From: Candidatus Enterenecus merdae | GTDB lineage: Bacteria; Bacillota; Clostridia; Oscillospirales; Oscillospiraceae | Assembly: GCA_018716385.1 (NCBI GenBank) | Contig: DVJZ01000029.1 | Location: 1-64,000 of the forward strand | Length of the DNA: 64,000 bases | Direction of reading: 5' to 3' | In this document: positions 15,701-24,019 of the stretch, piece after piece | Position numbering within the stretch: position 1 is the first letter of the stretch | How the letters are laid out: the number at the start of each line of letters is the position of its first letter | Translations under genes and position numbers: made by a program | Notes under the pieces: generated by a model | Told to the model about the DNA's origin: nothing | Databases searched by the model: none | Seen by the model: only the letters and a program-made list of their open reading frames with translations

Positions 15701-16431
15701 CCGGCCAGACCGTCACCGTCACCGTCACCCCCGACGAGGGATATGAGGCGAGCGGCGTGACCGTGATTGGCCCAGGGAATGTGACGGTGCCTGTCACCGA
15801 CAACGGGAATGGCACGTATACCTTCGTGATGCCCGAGGGTGGGGTCACGGTGAACGCCACCGTCACTCCGATCCAGCAGCCCGTCTTCCCCTTCGTCGAT
15901 GTGCCGGCCGACGCCTATTACCGTCAGGCAGTGGAGTACATGTATGAGCTGGGGCTGATCCAGGGCACCAGCGAGACTACCTTCGGTCCTATGCTGGCCA
16001 GCACTCGTGGCCAGGTTGTGGCCATCCTGTACCGGCTGGAGGGCTCGCCTGCCGTGAACGGGAGCAACCCCTTTGTGGACGCCACCGCCGACTGGGTGCA
16101 GGCCGCGGTGCTGTGGGCCAGCCAGAACGGCATTGTGGAGGGATACAATGACACGGCCTTTGGCCCCGACGACGCCATCACTCGGGAGCAGCTGGCGGCC
16201 ATCCTGTACCGCTACGCCAGCTACAAGAGCTATGACCTGACTGTGACGGGTGACCTGTCCATCTTCAACGACGCCAGTGATGTGGCCACTTGGTCGCACA
16301 CGCCGCTGGCTTGGGCAGTGGGCAAGGGCCTGATCCAGGGCTCCAACGACTTGGTGAATCCCCAGGGCAGCGCCATCCGGGCGCAGCTGGCCCTCGTGTT
16401 GATGCGCTTCCTGGAGAACGTGGCGGTGTAA
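12715..16431 (+). CDS. Secreted SLH-domain surface protein / adhesin
   Basis: A 1238-residue exported protein. Residues 1-32 form a signal peptide ending AWA. A long Thr/Ser/Gly-rich segment with parallel beta-helix character (repeated TITGG-type turns) runs to about residue 680. Then come Ig-like or carboxypeptidase-regulatory folds (YSVDVPAGEYTVSVVSG), a cadherin-like beta sandwich (LDGLTVSAGTLAPAF..YNVTVP), a Gly/Asn-Pro linker, and three C-terminal SLH repeats (FPFVDVPADAYY, NPFVDATADWV, SIFNDASDVATW) that should anchor it to cell-wall polymer. It has its own promoter and terminator. Ligand unknown; no catalytic motif seen. Confidence 0.88.
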   Translation: MKQQKRRGPSRLISALLAMAMVLSMTPFAWAADETVTDFAGLKNAITSATAGDTITLGADITMTEKLTINKNITIVGGDYTITGVSNDVSVYFEISGGVLTISDATLTGFGDTAATSTGTGVFKIPAEADASTSGIVATGLTVEKFNRAAFDVRQGSFTIEDCTINCDNGQTDMLTKGVVAGYDDNSSVTGTITGGQINGADSDFATEDGSGWTASGIEVSVGASVVVEGVSIESMKGGISVARNYGPSNGTASVTVKDCTITAYDFALRIFESNSSFPTPKGTAQLTVESGTYKGDVRISKTGDTTGGNTSNSTITITGGTFKSTDGSSNEDVERFVKDGMSQDPTTGAVGIDSSTAVAQIGSVGYDDLAEALAAANSGDTVKLLKDVTLTAPSSGTVPNIDDGVTLEVPEGLTLTVSAATALTSSADSTLDVKGTLAMNIMESYWLALLRGNIKLNPTTTLTYGPAGAIETILSPDTTEGYLTLTSGEATMSFQHAGEIGGTSGKIDVGYISLILNGEATVNQNMVAALPTTDSLDLSAEGGSAATVNSRPFHMTVANGSTVTVPESVTLSLPTLTRIPPATGSNGSTLTVESGGTFDVEGTLEVHMGATVTGTIAVTDSGKVYDFGSTSPDAEYTLAPGGEVYAQANTLTVSDSAGTMVTADSGSYNYTSISAGSTNFGYKYTISTYTVTITVTDDEGTTVNGATVTLNDSSTEYSATGTSGTYTVDVPAGNYTVSVTYSDYGIDTVTVGGADASSGFAVSGATTVAVTLKPVVAISHTVSGAVTLDGNPVDGVEVTLTSSAGTYTDTTDSNGGYSVDVPAGEYTVSVVSGSGYQAYSNTVTVSSGDVTHDIALTATTTPTTPTLDGLTVSAGTLAPAFAPATKAYNVTVPNATDSITVTPTATSGTITVNDTTVPSGTASSPISLNVGRNTIHVVVTEGGETTTYTITVNRENASTPGGNPGGNPGGGTTYPVNAPAVDNANVAANPSPAQPGQTVTVTVTPDEGYEASGVTVIGPGNVTVPVTDNGNGTYTFVMPEGGVTVNATVTPIQQPVFPFVDVPADAYYRQAVEYMYELGLIQGTSETTFGPMLASTRGQVVAILYRLEGSPAVNGSNPFVDATADWVQAAVLWASQNGIVEGYNDTAFGPDDAITREQLAAILYRYASYKSYDLTVTGDLSIFNDASDVATWSHTPLAWAVGKGLIQGSNDLVNPQGSAIRAQLALVLMRFLENVAV

Positions 16432-16501
16432 GCCGCCGCCCATAGCCTAAGAGACCTGACCCACAGCAAGGGCCCGCATGGAGCCTCGCTGCGTAGTAAC
16501 G

Positions 16502-16533
16502 AAAGCCCCCCGGCCAATTTGGCCGGGGGGCTT
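16502..16533 (+). terminator. Terminator of the SLH gene
   Basis: AAAGCCCCCCGGCC and GGCCGGGGGGCTTT form a 14-bp stem around AATT, followed by a short T stretch, 70 bases after the stop codon. Confidence 0.9.
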
Positions 16534-16651
16534 TGCAGTGGGCGGGCGTGAGCCGTGGGGGTTTGGGTCGAAGCCGGAGGGGCCGCTTCTGAACGGGGCG
16601 GTGGGTTCATAGGCTGGTAGCGTAATCCTGAAGTAAGGGGAGGGTCAGCTG

Positions 16652-17419
16652 ATGAGATTCCTGTTGATCCGGCGTAAAACCCTGGCGGTGGTGGGCTGTC
16701 TGCTGGCGGCCGCGCTGATGTTTTTCGCCGTGAATAACCCGGCGGTGGTGGGTGCGTCGGCCACCACCAGGCAACTGCCCATCTACTGCGTCCAGAAGGA
16801 CTACAAGGTGCTGTCCATCAGCTTTGACGCTGCCTGGGGCAACGAGGACACCCAGCAGCTCATTGACATCCTGGGCCGCTACCAGATCCAGGCGACTTTT
16901 TTTGTGGTAGGGGAGTGGGTGGATAAATACCCGGAGTCGGTGCGGGCGCTGCACGAGGCGGGCCATGAAATCATGAGCCACTCGGACGACCACGCCCACT
17001 TCAACAGCTTGAGCACAGAAGAGATCACCCAGAACCTGAACGCCTGCAACGACAAAATTGAGGCCATTACCGGGGTACGTCCCACCCTATTCCGCTGCCC
17101 CTATGGGGAGTACGACGACCACGTGATCAATGCGGTGCGGGCGATGGACATGGAACCCATCCAATGGGATGTGGACAGCCTGGACTGGAAGGATCTGTCC
17201 GCCCAGGAAATCACCCAGCGGGTGACAGACAAGGTACAGCCCGGCTCCATCGTGCTGTTTCACAACGCAGCCCTGCACACGCCGGAGGCGCTGCCTTCCA
17301 TCATCGAGAACCTGCTCCAGCAGGGGTACACCTTCGTGCCCATCTCCCAGCTGATCCTGGACGGGACGCACGGGGAGGACTACACCATCGACCACACCGG
17401 TCGGCAGTGCCCGGCCTGA
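16652..17419 (+). CDS. Polysaccharide deacetylase (NodB homology), exported
   Basis: A 255-residue membrane-anchored or secreted deacetylase. An N-terminal hydrophobic segment (residues about 10-27) is followed by the NodB domain: motif 1 SFDAAWGNED (the FDAAWG variant of PdaB/YlxY proteins), the metal motif HSDDHAHF, RCPYGEYDD, DVDSLDWK and VLFHNAA. It probably removes acetyl groups from peptidoglycan or another cell-surface glycan. In spore formers this family includes PdaB, needed for spore stability, but this gene has no spore-gene context. A strong hairpin follows it. Confidence 0.88.
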   Translation: MRFLLIRRKTLAVVGCLLAAALMFFAVNNPAVVGASATTRQLPIYCVQKDYKVLSISFDAAWGNEDTQQLIDILGRYQIQATFFVVGEWVDKYPESVRALHEAGHEIMSHSDDHAHFNSLSTEEITQNLNACNDKIEAITGVRPTLFRCPYGEYDDHVINAVRAMDMEPIQWDVDSLDWKDLSAQEITQRVTDKVQPGSIVLFHNAALHTPEALPSIIENLLQQGYTFVPISQLILDGTHGEDYTIDHTGRQCPA

Positions 17420-17432
17420 GGCTTCGGGGAAA

Positions 17433-17464
17433 CAGGCCGGCGTCCCTTGGGGGACGCCGGCCTG
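17433..17464. terminator. Hairpin after the deacetylase gene
   Basis: A 14-bp GC-rich stem (17433-17446 with 17451-17464, loop TTGG). No T-run follows, so it may act as an mRNA 3' end or attenuator. Confidence 0.6.
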
Positions 17465-17511
17465 CCGGTTGCCAGATGGGACTGCGTAACGGAGTGCCAG
17501 ACCGTCAGGCC

Positions 17512-17540
17512 TTGACAAGTGGGGGGAAAACAGGCACAAT
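17512..17540 (+). promoter_or_regulatory. Promoter of ridA
   Basis: TTGACA (17512-17517), 17 bp, CACAAT (17535-17540). Confidence 0.6.
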
Positions 17541-17591
17541 AGGAGGCGGAAACCCGGGGAATTTTCACGATTGTCGCAAGGAGGAATTTTC

Positions 17592-17960
17592 ATGCACATC
17601 ATCGAAACCAAGCAAGCACCTGGGGCCATCGGCCCCTATTCCCAGGGCTATGAGACCCTGGGGCTAGTCTTCACGTCCGGCCAGCTGCCGGTGAACCCGG
17701 AGACGGGGGAGATGCCCGGAGGCATCGCTGCCCAGGCGGAGTGGAGCTGCCGGAACGTGGGAGCCATCCTGGAGGCGGCCGGTTCCGGATTAGACAAGGT
17801 GATCAAGACCACCTGCTTCCTGGCGGACATGGGGGACTTTGCCGCTTTTAACGAGGTGTACGCTAAGTACTTCAGCTCCAAGCCTGCCCGCTCCTGCGTG
17901 GCCGTCAAGGACCTGCCCAAGGGGGCCCTGTGCGAGATTGAGGCCATCGCGGTCAAGTGA
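17592..17960 (+). CDS. ridA: RidA family enamine/imine deaminase
   Basis: A 122-residue Rid protein that hydrolyses reactive 2-aminoacrylate and related imines made by PLP enzymes. Signature segments are visible: APGAIGPYSQ, FTSGQLPVNPETGE, the substrate-carboxylate Arg in KPARSCVAV, and CEIEAIAV. ATG at 17592 follows AAGGAGG; the frame extends to 17571 but that extension lacks an RBS. Own promoter; a long hairpin separates it from the convergent neighbour. Confidence 0.95.
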   Translation: MHIIETKQAPGAIGPYSQGYETLGLVFTSGQLPVNPETGEMPGGIAAQAEWSCRNVGAILEAAGSGLDKVIKTTCFLADMGDFAAFNEVYAKYFSSKPARSCVAVKDLPKGALCEIEAIAVK

Positions 17961-17981
17961 GTGATCAAGGGTTGCCCGGAC

Positions 17982-18030
17982 ATACAGATCAGGGGCCTTT
18001 CCGCAACGCGGAAAGGCCCCTGATCTGTAT
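17982..18030. terminator. Bidirectional terminator with an unusually long perfect stem
   Basis: 23 bp pair perfectly (17982-18004 with 18008-18030) around a 3-base loop, between convergent ridA and the XpaC-like gene. It should end transcription from both sides. Confidence 0.85.
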
Positions 18031-18040
18031 GGAGAGGCGA

Positions 18041-19507
18041 TCAGGCCATAGGCATGGTCAGATCGTCCCCAGACAGGCCATCCTTCTTCAGCATGTTCTC
18101 CAGCACTTCTACGTCGGAAGTGATGTCCATGGCGTCATTCTGGAACAGCTTATCCAGCTGCTTTTCAAAGCCGGCCACCACCTGGTCCATCATGCCTTCA
18201 ATACGCGCGGTGGCCGCGGTGATATTCTCCCCCTCCACGCCCTGGGCCTCCAGCTGGGCATAGGCCCGGAGGATCTTCAGGGTGGTGGGTAGGTAGTAGT
18301 TCAGGAAGGGGCGCAGCTGTCCCTCCCGATTGGGGTGGGATTTCTGGTAGGCCAGGATCTTGGACGTGATCTCCTCGATGCGGGCGATCTTGGCGCTCAT
18401 GGCCTCGTCGGGAATGGCCTCGTTGATCTGCCGGATCTCTTGGAGGATGGCGTCCTCTTGGCTCTGGGCCTGTGCCCGGGCAGCCGCCTCGTCCTCCTGA
18501 GCCTTGGCTTCCTGCCCCCGGGAGCGGTAGCCATCCTCCGTGAGGTAGAGCTTACCCTCGGCCAAGTCCAGATAGCCGGTGGGGAGGATCCCCTGGGACA
18601 GCATCCGGCGCAGATCTTTGCACAATTTACGCACCGACACACCGAAGGTGGCCGCCATATGGGCCAGGCCCACCTCCTGGTTGCTGCCGATGTAACCCAG
18701 GTAGTTGAGGTACCGCTCCCGGCGGCCCTTCCCGCTGATACCAGCCAGCAACATGGCCAGCCCGCCAGCGAAGAAGATGGCGCAGGCCAGCACGCCCACG
18801 AGACCTTCCGAAAAGAAGTAGCCGCGGAACAGGCTGTCCAGAAACTCAGCCAGCACCGACACCGTGCCAAGGCCAAAGACGCCCGCCATGATGGCGCCGC
18901 CAATGATCAGCCCGGTTTCTCCCTTTTCCCCTTCCTCAATCAGCTTTCGGGAGCCCCGCTTGGCCTTATAGGTTTTGGAGGAGCCGCTCTTCCTCGAGGC
19001 CTTCTTAGCGGAATTTCCCTTCCCGTCTGTCCGCTCCCAGGGTTCCTGGGTAGACGAGGCCTGCTCCCAGGGTTCCTCCGTGGGCCCGGGCTGGGCCCAT
19101 GCTTGGTGGCCGCCGGAGGCGTAGCCAGCGCCGCCGGCCCGGGAGTCGTAGCGCTGATCGGAGAAGCCGGAGGAACGGTTGTCCCGGAACACGTCCTCCA
19201 CCTCTCGGCGGATGCGCTCGGCGGTACGGCGGTACTGGTTATAATAGTAGCGGCGCTGCTGCCGGGACATGCCGGCCACCTTCCGCAGGGCCCAGATGAC
19301 GGCGATGATCTGGGTGATACCGGTGGGGATCAAGAGCAGCACGATGATGCCGATCCAATCCCCCAGGCCGTTTTTCCGGGGCGGCGGGGTCGGGCCGGCG
19401 TTGAAATTGTAGTTGTAATTGTATTCGTAGTGATAGCCCGGCCCCTGGCTGTTCTGGCCGCCGTTTTGGCGGTGATCGCCGGGGCTGCTTTGTTGGGAGC
19501 CAGACAT
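18041..19507 (-). CDS. XpaC-like 5-bromo-4-chloroindolyl phosphate hydrolysis family membrane protein
   Basis: A 488-residue protein. It has an N-terminal low-complexity Asn/Tyr/Gly segment, a transmembrane hairpin (WIGIIVLLLIPTGITQIIAVIWAL), a basic linker rich in Ser/Lys/Trp, two more membrane segments (GLIIGGAIMAGVFGLG and VGVLACAIFFAGGLAMLLAG), and a helical cytoplasmic C-terminus with LPTTLKILRAYAQLE and a DxxxLxxMLxxDGL-type tail typical of XpaC-related proteins. The enzyme name is historical and the real function is uncertain. Toxic-anion-resistance (TelA) genes often neighbour this family, but none is here. Confidence 0.7.
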   Translation of the reverse strand: MSGSQQSSPGDHRQNGGQNSQGPGYHYEYNYNYNFNAGPTPPPRKNGLGDWIGIIVLLLIPTGITQIIAVIWALRKVAGMSRQQRRYYYNQYRRTAERIRREVEDVFRDNRSSGFSDQRYDSRAGGAGYASGGHQAWAQPGPTEEPWEQASSTQEPWERTDGKGNSAKKASRKSGSSKTYKAKRGSRKLIEEGEKGETGLIIGGAIMAGVFGLGTVSVLAEFLDSLFRGYFFSEGLVGVLACAIFFAGGLAMLLAGISGKGRRERYLNYLGYIGSNQEVGLAHMAATFGVSVRKLCKDLRRMLSQGILPTGYLDLAEGKLYLTEDGYRSRGQEAKAQEDEAAARAQAQSQEDAILQEIRQINEAIPDEAMSAKIARIEEITSKILAYQKSHPNREGQLRPFLNYYLPTTLKILRAYAQLEAQGVEGENITAATARIEGMMDQVVAGFEKQLDKLFQNDAMDITSDVEVLENMLKKDGLSGDDLTMPMA

Positions 19508-19548
19508 ATGGGATTGCGCCTCCTCCAGGGGTGAACTGCTGTCGTTCC

Positions 19549-19577
19549 ATTATACACGTTTTGACCAAAGGTGTAAA
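19549..19577 (-). promoter_or_regulatory. Promoter of the XpaC-like gene
   Basis: Minus-strand TTTACA (19577-19572), 17 bp, TATAAT (19554-19549). Confidence 0.7.
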
Positions 19578-19680
19578 GCGATTCTTGCCCTTTGTCAGAT
19601 GGGAATCCTACCCCGCGCTCAGCTCCGGGGAGCAGGGCGAGATGGATTTGGGACAGACGCCCTTTTTTACAAAAATGTTG

Positions 19681-19710
19681 TTGCCCATCTCCCTGGATTG
19701 GTGGTAGAAT
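19681..19710 (+). promoter_or_regulatory. Candidate promoter of the VanW gene
   Basis: TTGCCC (19681-19686), 18 bp, TAGAAT (19705-19710). It lies 92 bases before the start codon. Confidence 0.45.
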
Positions 19711-19802
19711 ATGATGCAGAATAGAATCTAAGGGAGGAGCCGTCGAGATCCCAGCCGGACAGCGGGGGAAAGCGGTGGCGGCGGTGCCTTTGGAGGTGCG
19801 AT

Positions 19803-21641
19803 ATGGAAGGATCAAAACAGAAAAGAAAACTGCCCGCCCCTGCCCTGGCCGGGATCATCGCCGGGGTGGTTCTGGTGGTGCTGGCCGGGGCATATTGCGG
19901 GCTATGCAAATGGGTGCAGGATAACGGCAGGCTGCTGCCCGGCTCTCAGGCCAGGAACAGTGCCGGCGCTGTGGTGCTGGATCTGAGCGGCGTGGCTGAG
20001 CAGGATGCAGTGGCCCGGATGGCGGAATATATGGAGCAAAACCAGGACGAGCAGACCATCACCCTGCGCTATGGCGAGGGGGAGCGGGCGCGGCTGTCTG
20101 GTCAGCTGCTGGCCAGCGATCCCCAGGCGTCGGTGGACCGCGGCATGGAGGCCAAGGCCGACCAGCCCTTCCTCAAGCTGGGGCTGCTCTGGCTGGGGCT
20201 GGGTGGGGAGCAGGTGTCCCTGCCGCTGGCCGCCTCCGCCTTTACTCCAGAAGGGGAGCGCCAGGCCAAACAGCTGATTGAGCAGATCGCCCAGGAGCTA
20301 TATGTGGCCCCCGTGGATTTTACCTATGAGCTGGGGACAAATGAGCTGACCCTCCAGGTGGGTGTGGACGGAGAGCAGGTGGATGAGCAGGCTCTGCTGG
20401 AGCAGGTGCTGGAGGCGTTGGCCGCCGGTCAGAGCGAGTTGCGGGTGGAGACGGTGGCCGCCCCGACCAAGGAGCTGAGCGGCCAGATCTTGGCCGAGTT
20501 GGTCAACGTGGAGCCTCAGGCCTCCACCCTCCAGGCCGACGGCACCATCACCCCCACCGTGGTGGGCGTGCGCATTGACGCCCAGCAGGCTCAGGAGATC
20601 TTGGACGGGACCGGCCCGGGAGAGAGTTGTGTCATCCCGGTGGTCTATGAGCAGCCTGACCTGAGTGAGGCCGAGCAATATCTCTATCAGGACCTGCTCT
20701 CCACCACCACCAACTCCCTGGACGGGGTATACGCCCGCTCCTATAACGTGGCCCTGGCCGCCTCCTCCTGCAACGGGGTGGTCATCATGCCCGGCGAGGT
20801 GTTCTCCTACCTGAATACCATCGGCAGCCCCTCCCAGGCAAACGGCTACCAGGTATCCACCGGCTACGCCGGAGGCGAGACGGTGGACATGGTGGGCGGC
20901 GGGATCTGCCAGGTGTCCTCCTCGCTGTACTATTGCTCAGTATATGCCAACCTGGAGATCGTCAACCGGGCCTGCCACGCCTTCATCGTGGGCTACCTGC
21001 CCAACGGACTGGACGCCACGGTGTATTACCCCACCCTGGACTACCAATTCCGCAACAACACCGACTACCCCATCAAGATCGTCGCCGGCGTCAGCGGCAA
21101 CCGGCTGACCGTGTCCTTCTATGGCACCAAGACGGACGACACCTATGTCCAGACCCAGCGCTACACCCTGTCCACCACCCCCTGGCAGACGGTGTACGAG
21201 CCGGACAGCAGCGTCCCTCAAGGTACCACCAAGGTCAAGACCACCCCATACACCGGTTATGAGGTGAATGTCTACCGGTGCGTGTACGACGGCCAGGGCA
21301 ACCTGATCTCCCGCACCTTTGAGAATTACAGCAAGTATGCCAAGCGGGACCGGGTGATCCTGTTCAACCCTGCCGACGCGGCCAGCCTGGGGCTGACCCC
21401 GGAGGGGGATCCCCTGCCGGCGGGGCCGGCCATCGAGCAGCCCGAGACGCCCAGCCAGGATCCCCAGCCCTCCGTCAGCCCGGAGCCCCAGCCCTCTGAC
21501 CCCACGCCCTCCCAGGAGCCCTCCACCAGCCCGGAGCCTCCTGCCAGTCAAGAGCCTTCCGCCAGCCCGGAGCCTGTCCCCACCGCCTCGGTACCGGCCG
21601 GGCAGGGGAGCCAGACGGACGGGGCGGCCATAGGGAGATGA
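19803..21641 (+). CDS. VanW family cell-wall protein
   Basis: A 612-residue protein with an N-terminal membrane anchor (ALAGIIAGVVLVVLAGAYCGL, residues about 15-35), two peptidoglycan-binding-like repeats (to about residue 290), a VanW domain with PGEVFSYLNTIG, STGYAGGETVDMVGGGICQVSSSLYY and LPNGLDATVYYPTLDYQFRN, and a Pro/Ser/Glu-rich tail of about 70 residues. VanW domains occur in vancomycin-resistance B clusters, but there is no van operon here, so resistance should not be inferred. The last codons overlap the next gene by four bases. Confidence 0.9.
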   Translation: MEGSKQKRKLPAPALAGIIAGVVLVVLAGAYCGLCKWVQDNGRLLPGSQARNSAGAVVLDLSGVAEQDAVARMAEYMEQNQDEQTITLRYGEGERARLSGQLLASDPQASVDRGMEAKADQPFLKLGLLWLGLGGEQVSLPLAASAFTPEGERQAKQLIEQIAQELYVAPVDFTYELGTNELTLQVGVDGEQVDEQALLEQVLEALAAGQSELRVETVAAPTKELSGQILAELVNVEPQASTLQADGTITPTVVGVRIDAQQAQEILDGTGPGESCVIPVVYEQPDLSEAEQYLYQDLLSTTTNSLDGVYARSYNVALAASSCNGVVIMPGEVFSYLNTIGSPSQANGYQVSTGYAGGETVDMVGGGICQVSSSLYYCSVYANLEIVNRACHAFIVGYLPNGLDATVYYPTLDYQFRNNTDYPIKIVAGVSGNRLTVSFYGTKTDDTYVQTQRYTLSTTPWQTVYEPDSSVPQGTTKVKTTPYTGYEVNVYRCVYDGQGNLISRTFENYSKYAKRDRVILFNPADAASLGLTPEGDPLPAGPAIEQPETPSQDPQPSVSPEPQPSDPTPSQEPSTSPEPPASQEPSASPEPVPTASVPAGQGSQTDGAAIGR

Positions 21642-22330
21642 CAGAGATGTTTCAAGGCTTTTCCCAGGAGACGGTGGACTTCATGTGGGGCATCCGGTTC
21701 AACAATGACCGGGGCTGGTTTGAGGCCAACAAGGAGCGTTATCAGCGCTGCTTCTACCAGCCCATGAAGCAGCTGGGCGCACAGCTGCAAAGCGCCCTGC
21801 TGGAGCGTTTCCCCAAGAGTGGGCTGAACGGGAAGGTGTCCCGGATCTACCGGGATGCCCGCCGCCTGTTTGGCCGGGGGCCCTACAAGGACCACCTCTG
21901 GCTGTCCCTGTTCCGCTGGGACGGCGGGGAGGAGGGGGCCCGGCCGGTGCTCTGGTTCGAGCTGGCTCCCGAGTGCTGGAGCTACGGCATGGGCTTTTGG
22001 TGCCCCAAGCCGGTGGTGATGGCCAAGCACCGGGCCCGGATGGATCGGGACCCCCGCCCGTTGCTGCGCCTGGCCAACCGGCTCAAGGGGCAGGAGGAAT
22101 TCGTGCTGGAGGGGGCGGAGTACAGCCGGCCCAAGCAGCCGCCCCGGCCCCAGCTGGCGCACTGGTACAATAAGAGGGAGCTGAGCCTCACCCATGAGGA
22201 GGAGCTGAGCGAGCTGCTGTACAGCCCGGATCTGGTCGGCCGGTTGACGGAGGGATTTGCTTTCCTGATGCCCTACTACGACTATTTCTCCACCCTATGG
22301 GCTGACCCAGACCCCAGGGGGGAGCCCTGA
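21638..22330 (+). CDS. DUF2461 family protein
   Basis: A 230-residue protein that matches the DUF2461/TIGR02453 pattern: FxxxTVDFMWGIRFNNDRGWFEANKERYQ near the start, then SRIYRDARRLFGRGPYKDHLWLSL and LAPECWSYGMGFW. The function of the family is not established. It is translationally coupled (ATGA overlap) to the VanW gene. A shared terminator follows. Confidence 0.85.
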   Translation: MTEMFQGFSQETVDFMWGIRFNNDRGWFEANKERYQRCFYQPMKQLGAQLQSALLERFPKSGLNGKVSRIYRDARRLFGRGPYKDHLWLSLFRWDGGEEGARPVLWFELAPECWSYGMGFWCPKPVVMAKHRARMDRDPRPLLRLANRLKGQEEFVLEGAEYSRPKQPPRPQLAHWYNKRELSLTHEEELSELLYSPDLVGRLTEGFAFLMPYYDYFSTLWADPDPRGEP

Positions 22331-22345
22331 ACCTGACCAGACGAA

Positions 22346-22373
22346 ATGGACCGCACCATCCGGTGCGGTCCAT
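22346..22373. terminator. Bidirectional terminator
   Basis: ATGGACCGCACC (22346-22357) pairs with GGTGCGGTCCAT (22362-22373) between convergent genes. Confidence 0.8.
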
Positions 22374-22387
22374 GATTTGATGGGGGA

Positions 22388-23281
22388 TCAAGCCCCGGCC
22401 CCCGCCCTCCGGCGCAGGAAGGAGAACTTGGTCTCTGAGCACACCACGGCCAGGAAGATGAGCAGGAAGCCCAGATACATCAGGGGTGTGGGAGCCTCCT
22501 GGGCAAAGAGCACGGAGAAGGCCACGCCAAAGGGGGCTTCCAGGGCCAGCAGCACTGCGGCGGAGGCGGGGCTGGTGTATTTTTGACCAATGTTTTGGAA
22601 CAGCAGGGCCAGGGTGGTGGCGGCCACCGCCAGGTAGAGCAGCACCAGCCAGGCCCGGAGGGGCAGCCCATCCGCCGGGATGCCGCCGGAAACCAGGGTG
22701 CCCACCCAGCAGCAGACGGCGGTGGCGGCAAACTGGATGACGGTGAGCAGGAAGATGTCCCGTCCCTGGGAGAAGCGGGCCACGGCGAGGATGTGGCAGG
22801 CAAAGAGGAAGCCGCCGGCCAGGGTCATGCCATCACTCCAGCCAAGGGCCAGCCCGCCGTCCCAGGACACCAGGCCGATGCCGGCAATGCACAGCAGGGC
22901 GGCCAGCAGATGGAACCGGTCGGGCCGCTGGCGGTCCACCAGCCAGTACAGGAAGGGCACGATGACGCAGTACACAGCGGTGAAGAAGGCGTTCTTGCCC
23001 GGAGTGGTGCCCATCAGGCCGTAGTTCTGCACGGCGTAGGCCCCAAAGAGGAACAGCCCCATGAGGCCGCCCCGCCACCAATAGGAGCGGTCCATGGCTT
23101 TCCATCGCTTCCAGAAGACCAGGGCCAAGATGACCGCGGCAAAGGTGAAGCGGAAGGCCAGCAGGAACATGAGGTTCACCTCGTCCAGGGCGTCCTTCAT
23201 GATGAAGAAGGTGGAGCCCCAGATGAGGGTGGCAAGGACGATGAGGGGCCTGGCCAGCTTGCTCAGGGTGGATTCGTTCAT
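22388..23281 (-). CDS. EamA/DMT superfamily transporter
   Basis: A 297-residue ten-helix drug/metabolite transporter with two EamA repeats; the first starts IVLATLIWGSTFFIMKDAL and the second covers residues about 155-290. The substrate is unknown; relatives export amino acids or small metabolites. The start at 23281 (MNESTLSKLARP) gives the usual N-terminus; the open frame upstream overlaps the divergent glycosylase gene and is not used. Confidence 0.88.
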   Translation of the reverse strand: MNESTLSKLARPLIVLATLIWGSTFFIMKDALDEVNLMFLLAFRFTFAAVILALVFWKRWKAMDRSYWWRGGLMGLFLFGAYAVQNYGLMGTTPGKNAFFTAVYCVIVPFLYWLVDRQRPDRFHLLAALLCIAGIGLVSWDGGLALGWSDGMTLAGGFLFACHILAVARFSQGRDIFLLTVIQFAATAVCCWVGTLVSGGIPADGLPLRAWLVLLYLAVAATTLALLFQNIGQKYTSPASAAVLLALEAPFGVAFSVLFAQEAPTPLMYLGFLLIFLAVVCSETKFSFLRRRAGAGA

Positions 23282-23324
23282 GGTGTGATCAACTCCGGGA
23301 ATAGGGATGAAAGGGGGACGGGGG

Positions 23325-23945
23325 ATGCTGCCGCAAGAATTTTTCAACCGGGACACCGTGGAGGTGGCCCGGGACTTGGTGGGCAAATATCTGGTGCGCC
23401 GGTATGACGGCGTCACCCTGGCCGTGCGCCTGACCGAGACGGAGGCCTACGTCGGCCGGATGGACAAGGCCTGCCACGCCTACAACTACCGGCGCACCAC
23501 CCGCACCCAGACGCTGTTTGCCCCGCCGGGCACCGCCTATGTCTATCTGATCTACGGCCTGCACCACTGCTTGAACCTGGTGACCGAACCGGAGGGGGAG
23601 CCGGCGGCGGTGCTGCTGCGGGGCGGCCAGGTGCGCCACAACGGTGCTATCATAGCAGAAAATCGCTTTGGGCGCAAGGAGGAGGCGCTCTCTCCATACC
23701 AGCGCCGGAACCTGCTCAACGGCCCGGGCAAGCTGTGCGCGGCCCTGAAGATTGATCGTGCCCTCAACGGCCTGCCCCACGGCAGAGAGGCTCTGTTCGT
23801 GTGTGAAAACCTGGGAGAGGCCGGCTTGCCGGAGTGGCCGGAGGATCAGGGCCCGCTGCGCGTGCAGGCGGGGCCGCGGATCGGCATCGACTATGCCCAG
23901 GAGGCGGTGGACTTCCCGTGGCGGTTTTATCTGGAGGAAAAGTGA
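23325..23945 (+). CDS. DNA-3-methyladenine glycosylase (AAG/MPG type)
   Basis: A 206-residue base-excision repair enzyme that removes alkylated purines. Family features: LPQEFFNRDTVEVARDLVGKYLVRR, the catalytic-region LTETEAYVGRMDKACHAYNYRRTTRTQTLF, AYVYLIYGLHHCLNLVTEPEG, and NGPGKLCAALKID. Start at 23325 is preferred over 23307 because AAAGGGGG stands 7-8 nt before it. It is divergent from the EamA gene with only 43 bases between. Confidence 0.93.
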   Translation: MLPQEFFNRDTVEVARDLVGKYLVRRYDGVTLAVRLTETEAYVGRMDKACHAYNYRRTTRTQTLFAPPGTAYVYLIYGLHHCLNLVTEPEGEPAAVLLRGGQVRHNGAIIAENRFGRKEEALSPYQRRNLLNGPGKLCAALKIDRALNGLPHGREALFVCENLGEAGLPEWPEDQGPLRVQAGPRIGIDYAQEAVDFPWRFYLEEK

Positions 23946-23987
23946 ATCCGAATCGGAATATTTGTGGGATAAAATCCGAATTGTTAT

Positions 23988-24016
23988 GTCCGGGCAGGGG
24001 AAATCCTTGCCCGGAC
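23988..24016. terminator. Terminator between glycosylase and RNase M5 genes
   Basis: GTCCGGGCAGGG pairs with CCTTGCCCGGAC (one G-U pair) around a short loop, between convergent genes. Confidence 0.7.
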
Positions 24017-24019
24017 GGC

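Noticed and set aside
12838..16443. 1201-residue open frame antisense to the SLH protein gene
   Set aside because: It is a codon-bias shadow of the GC-rich, Thr/Gly/Val-rich sense gene, which has a signal peptide, SLH repeats, promoter and terminator. The antisense translation is low-complexity His/Gly/Arg without any domain.
19803..21641. Vancomycin resistance determinant
   Set aside because: Only a VanW-domain protein is present; no vanHAX/B, sensor or ligase genes accompany it, and such proteins are common in susceptible Clostridia.
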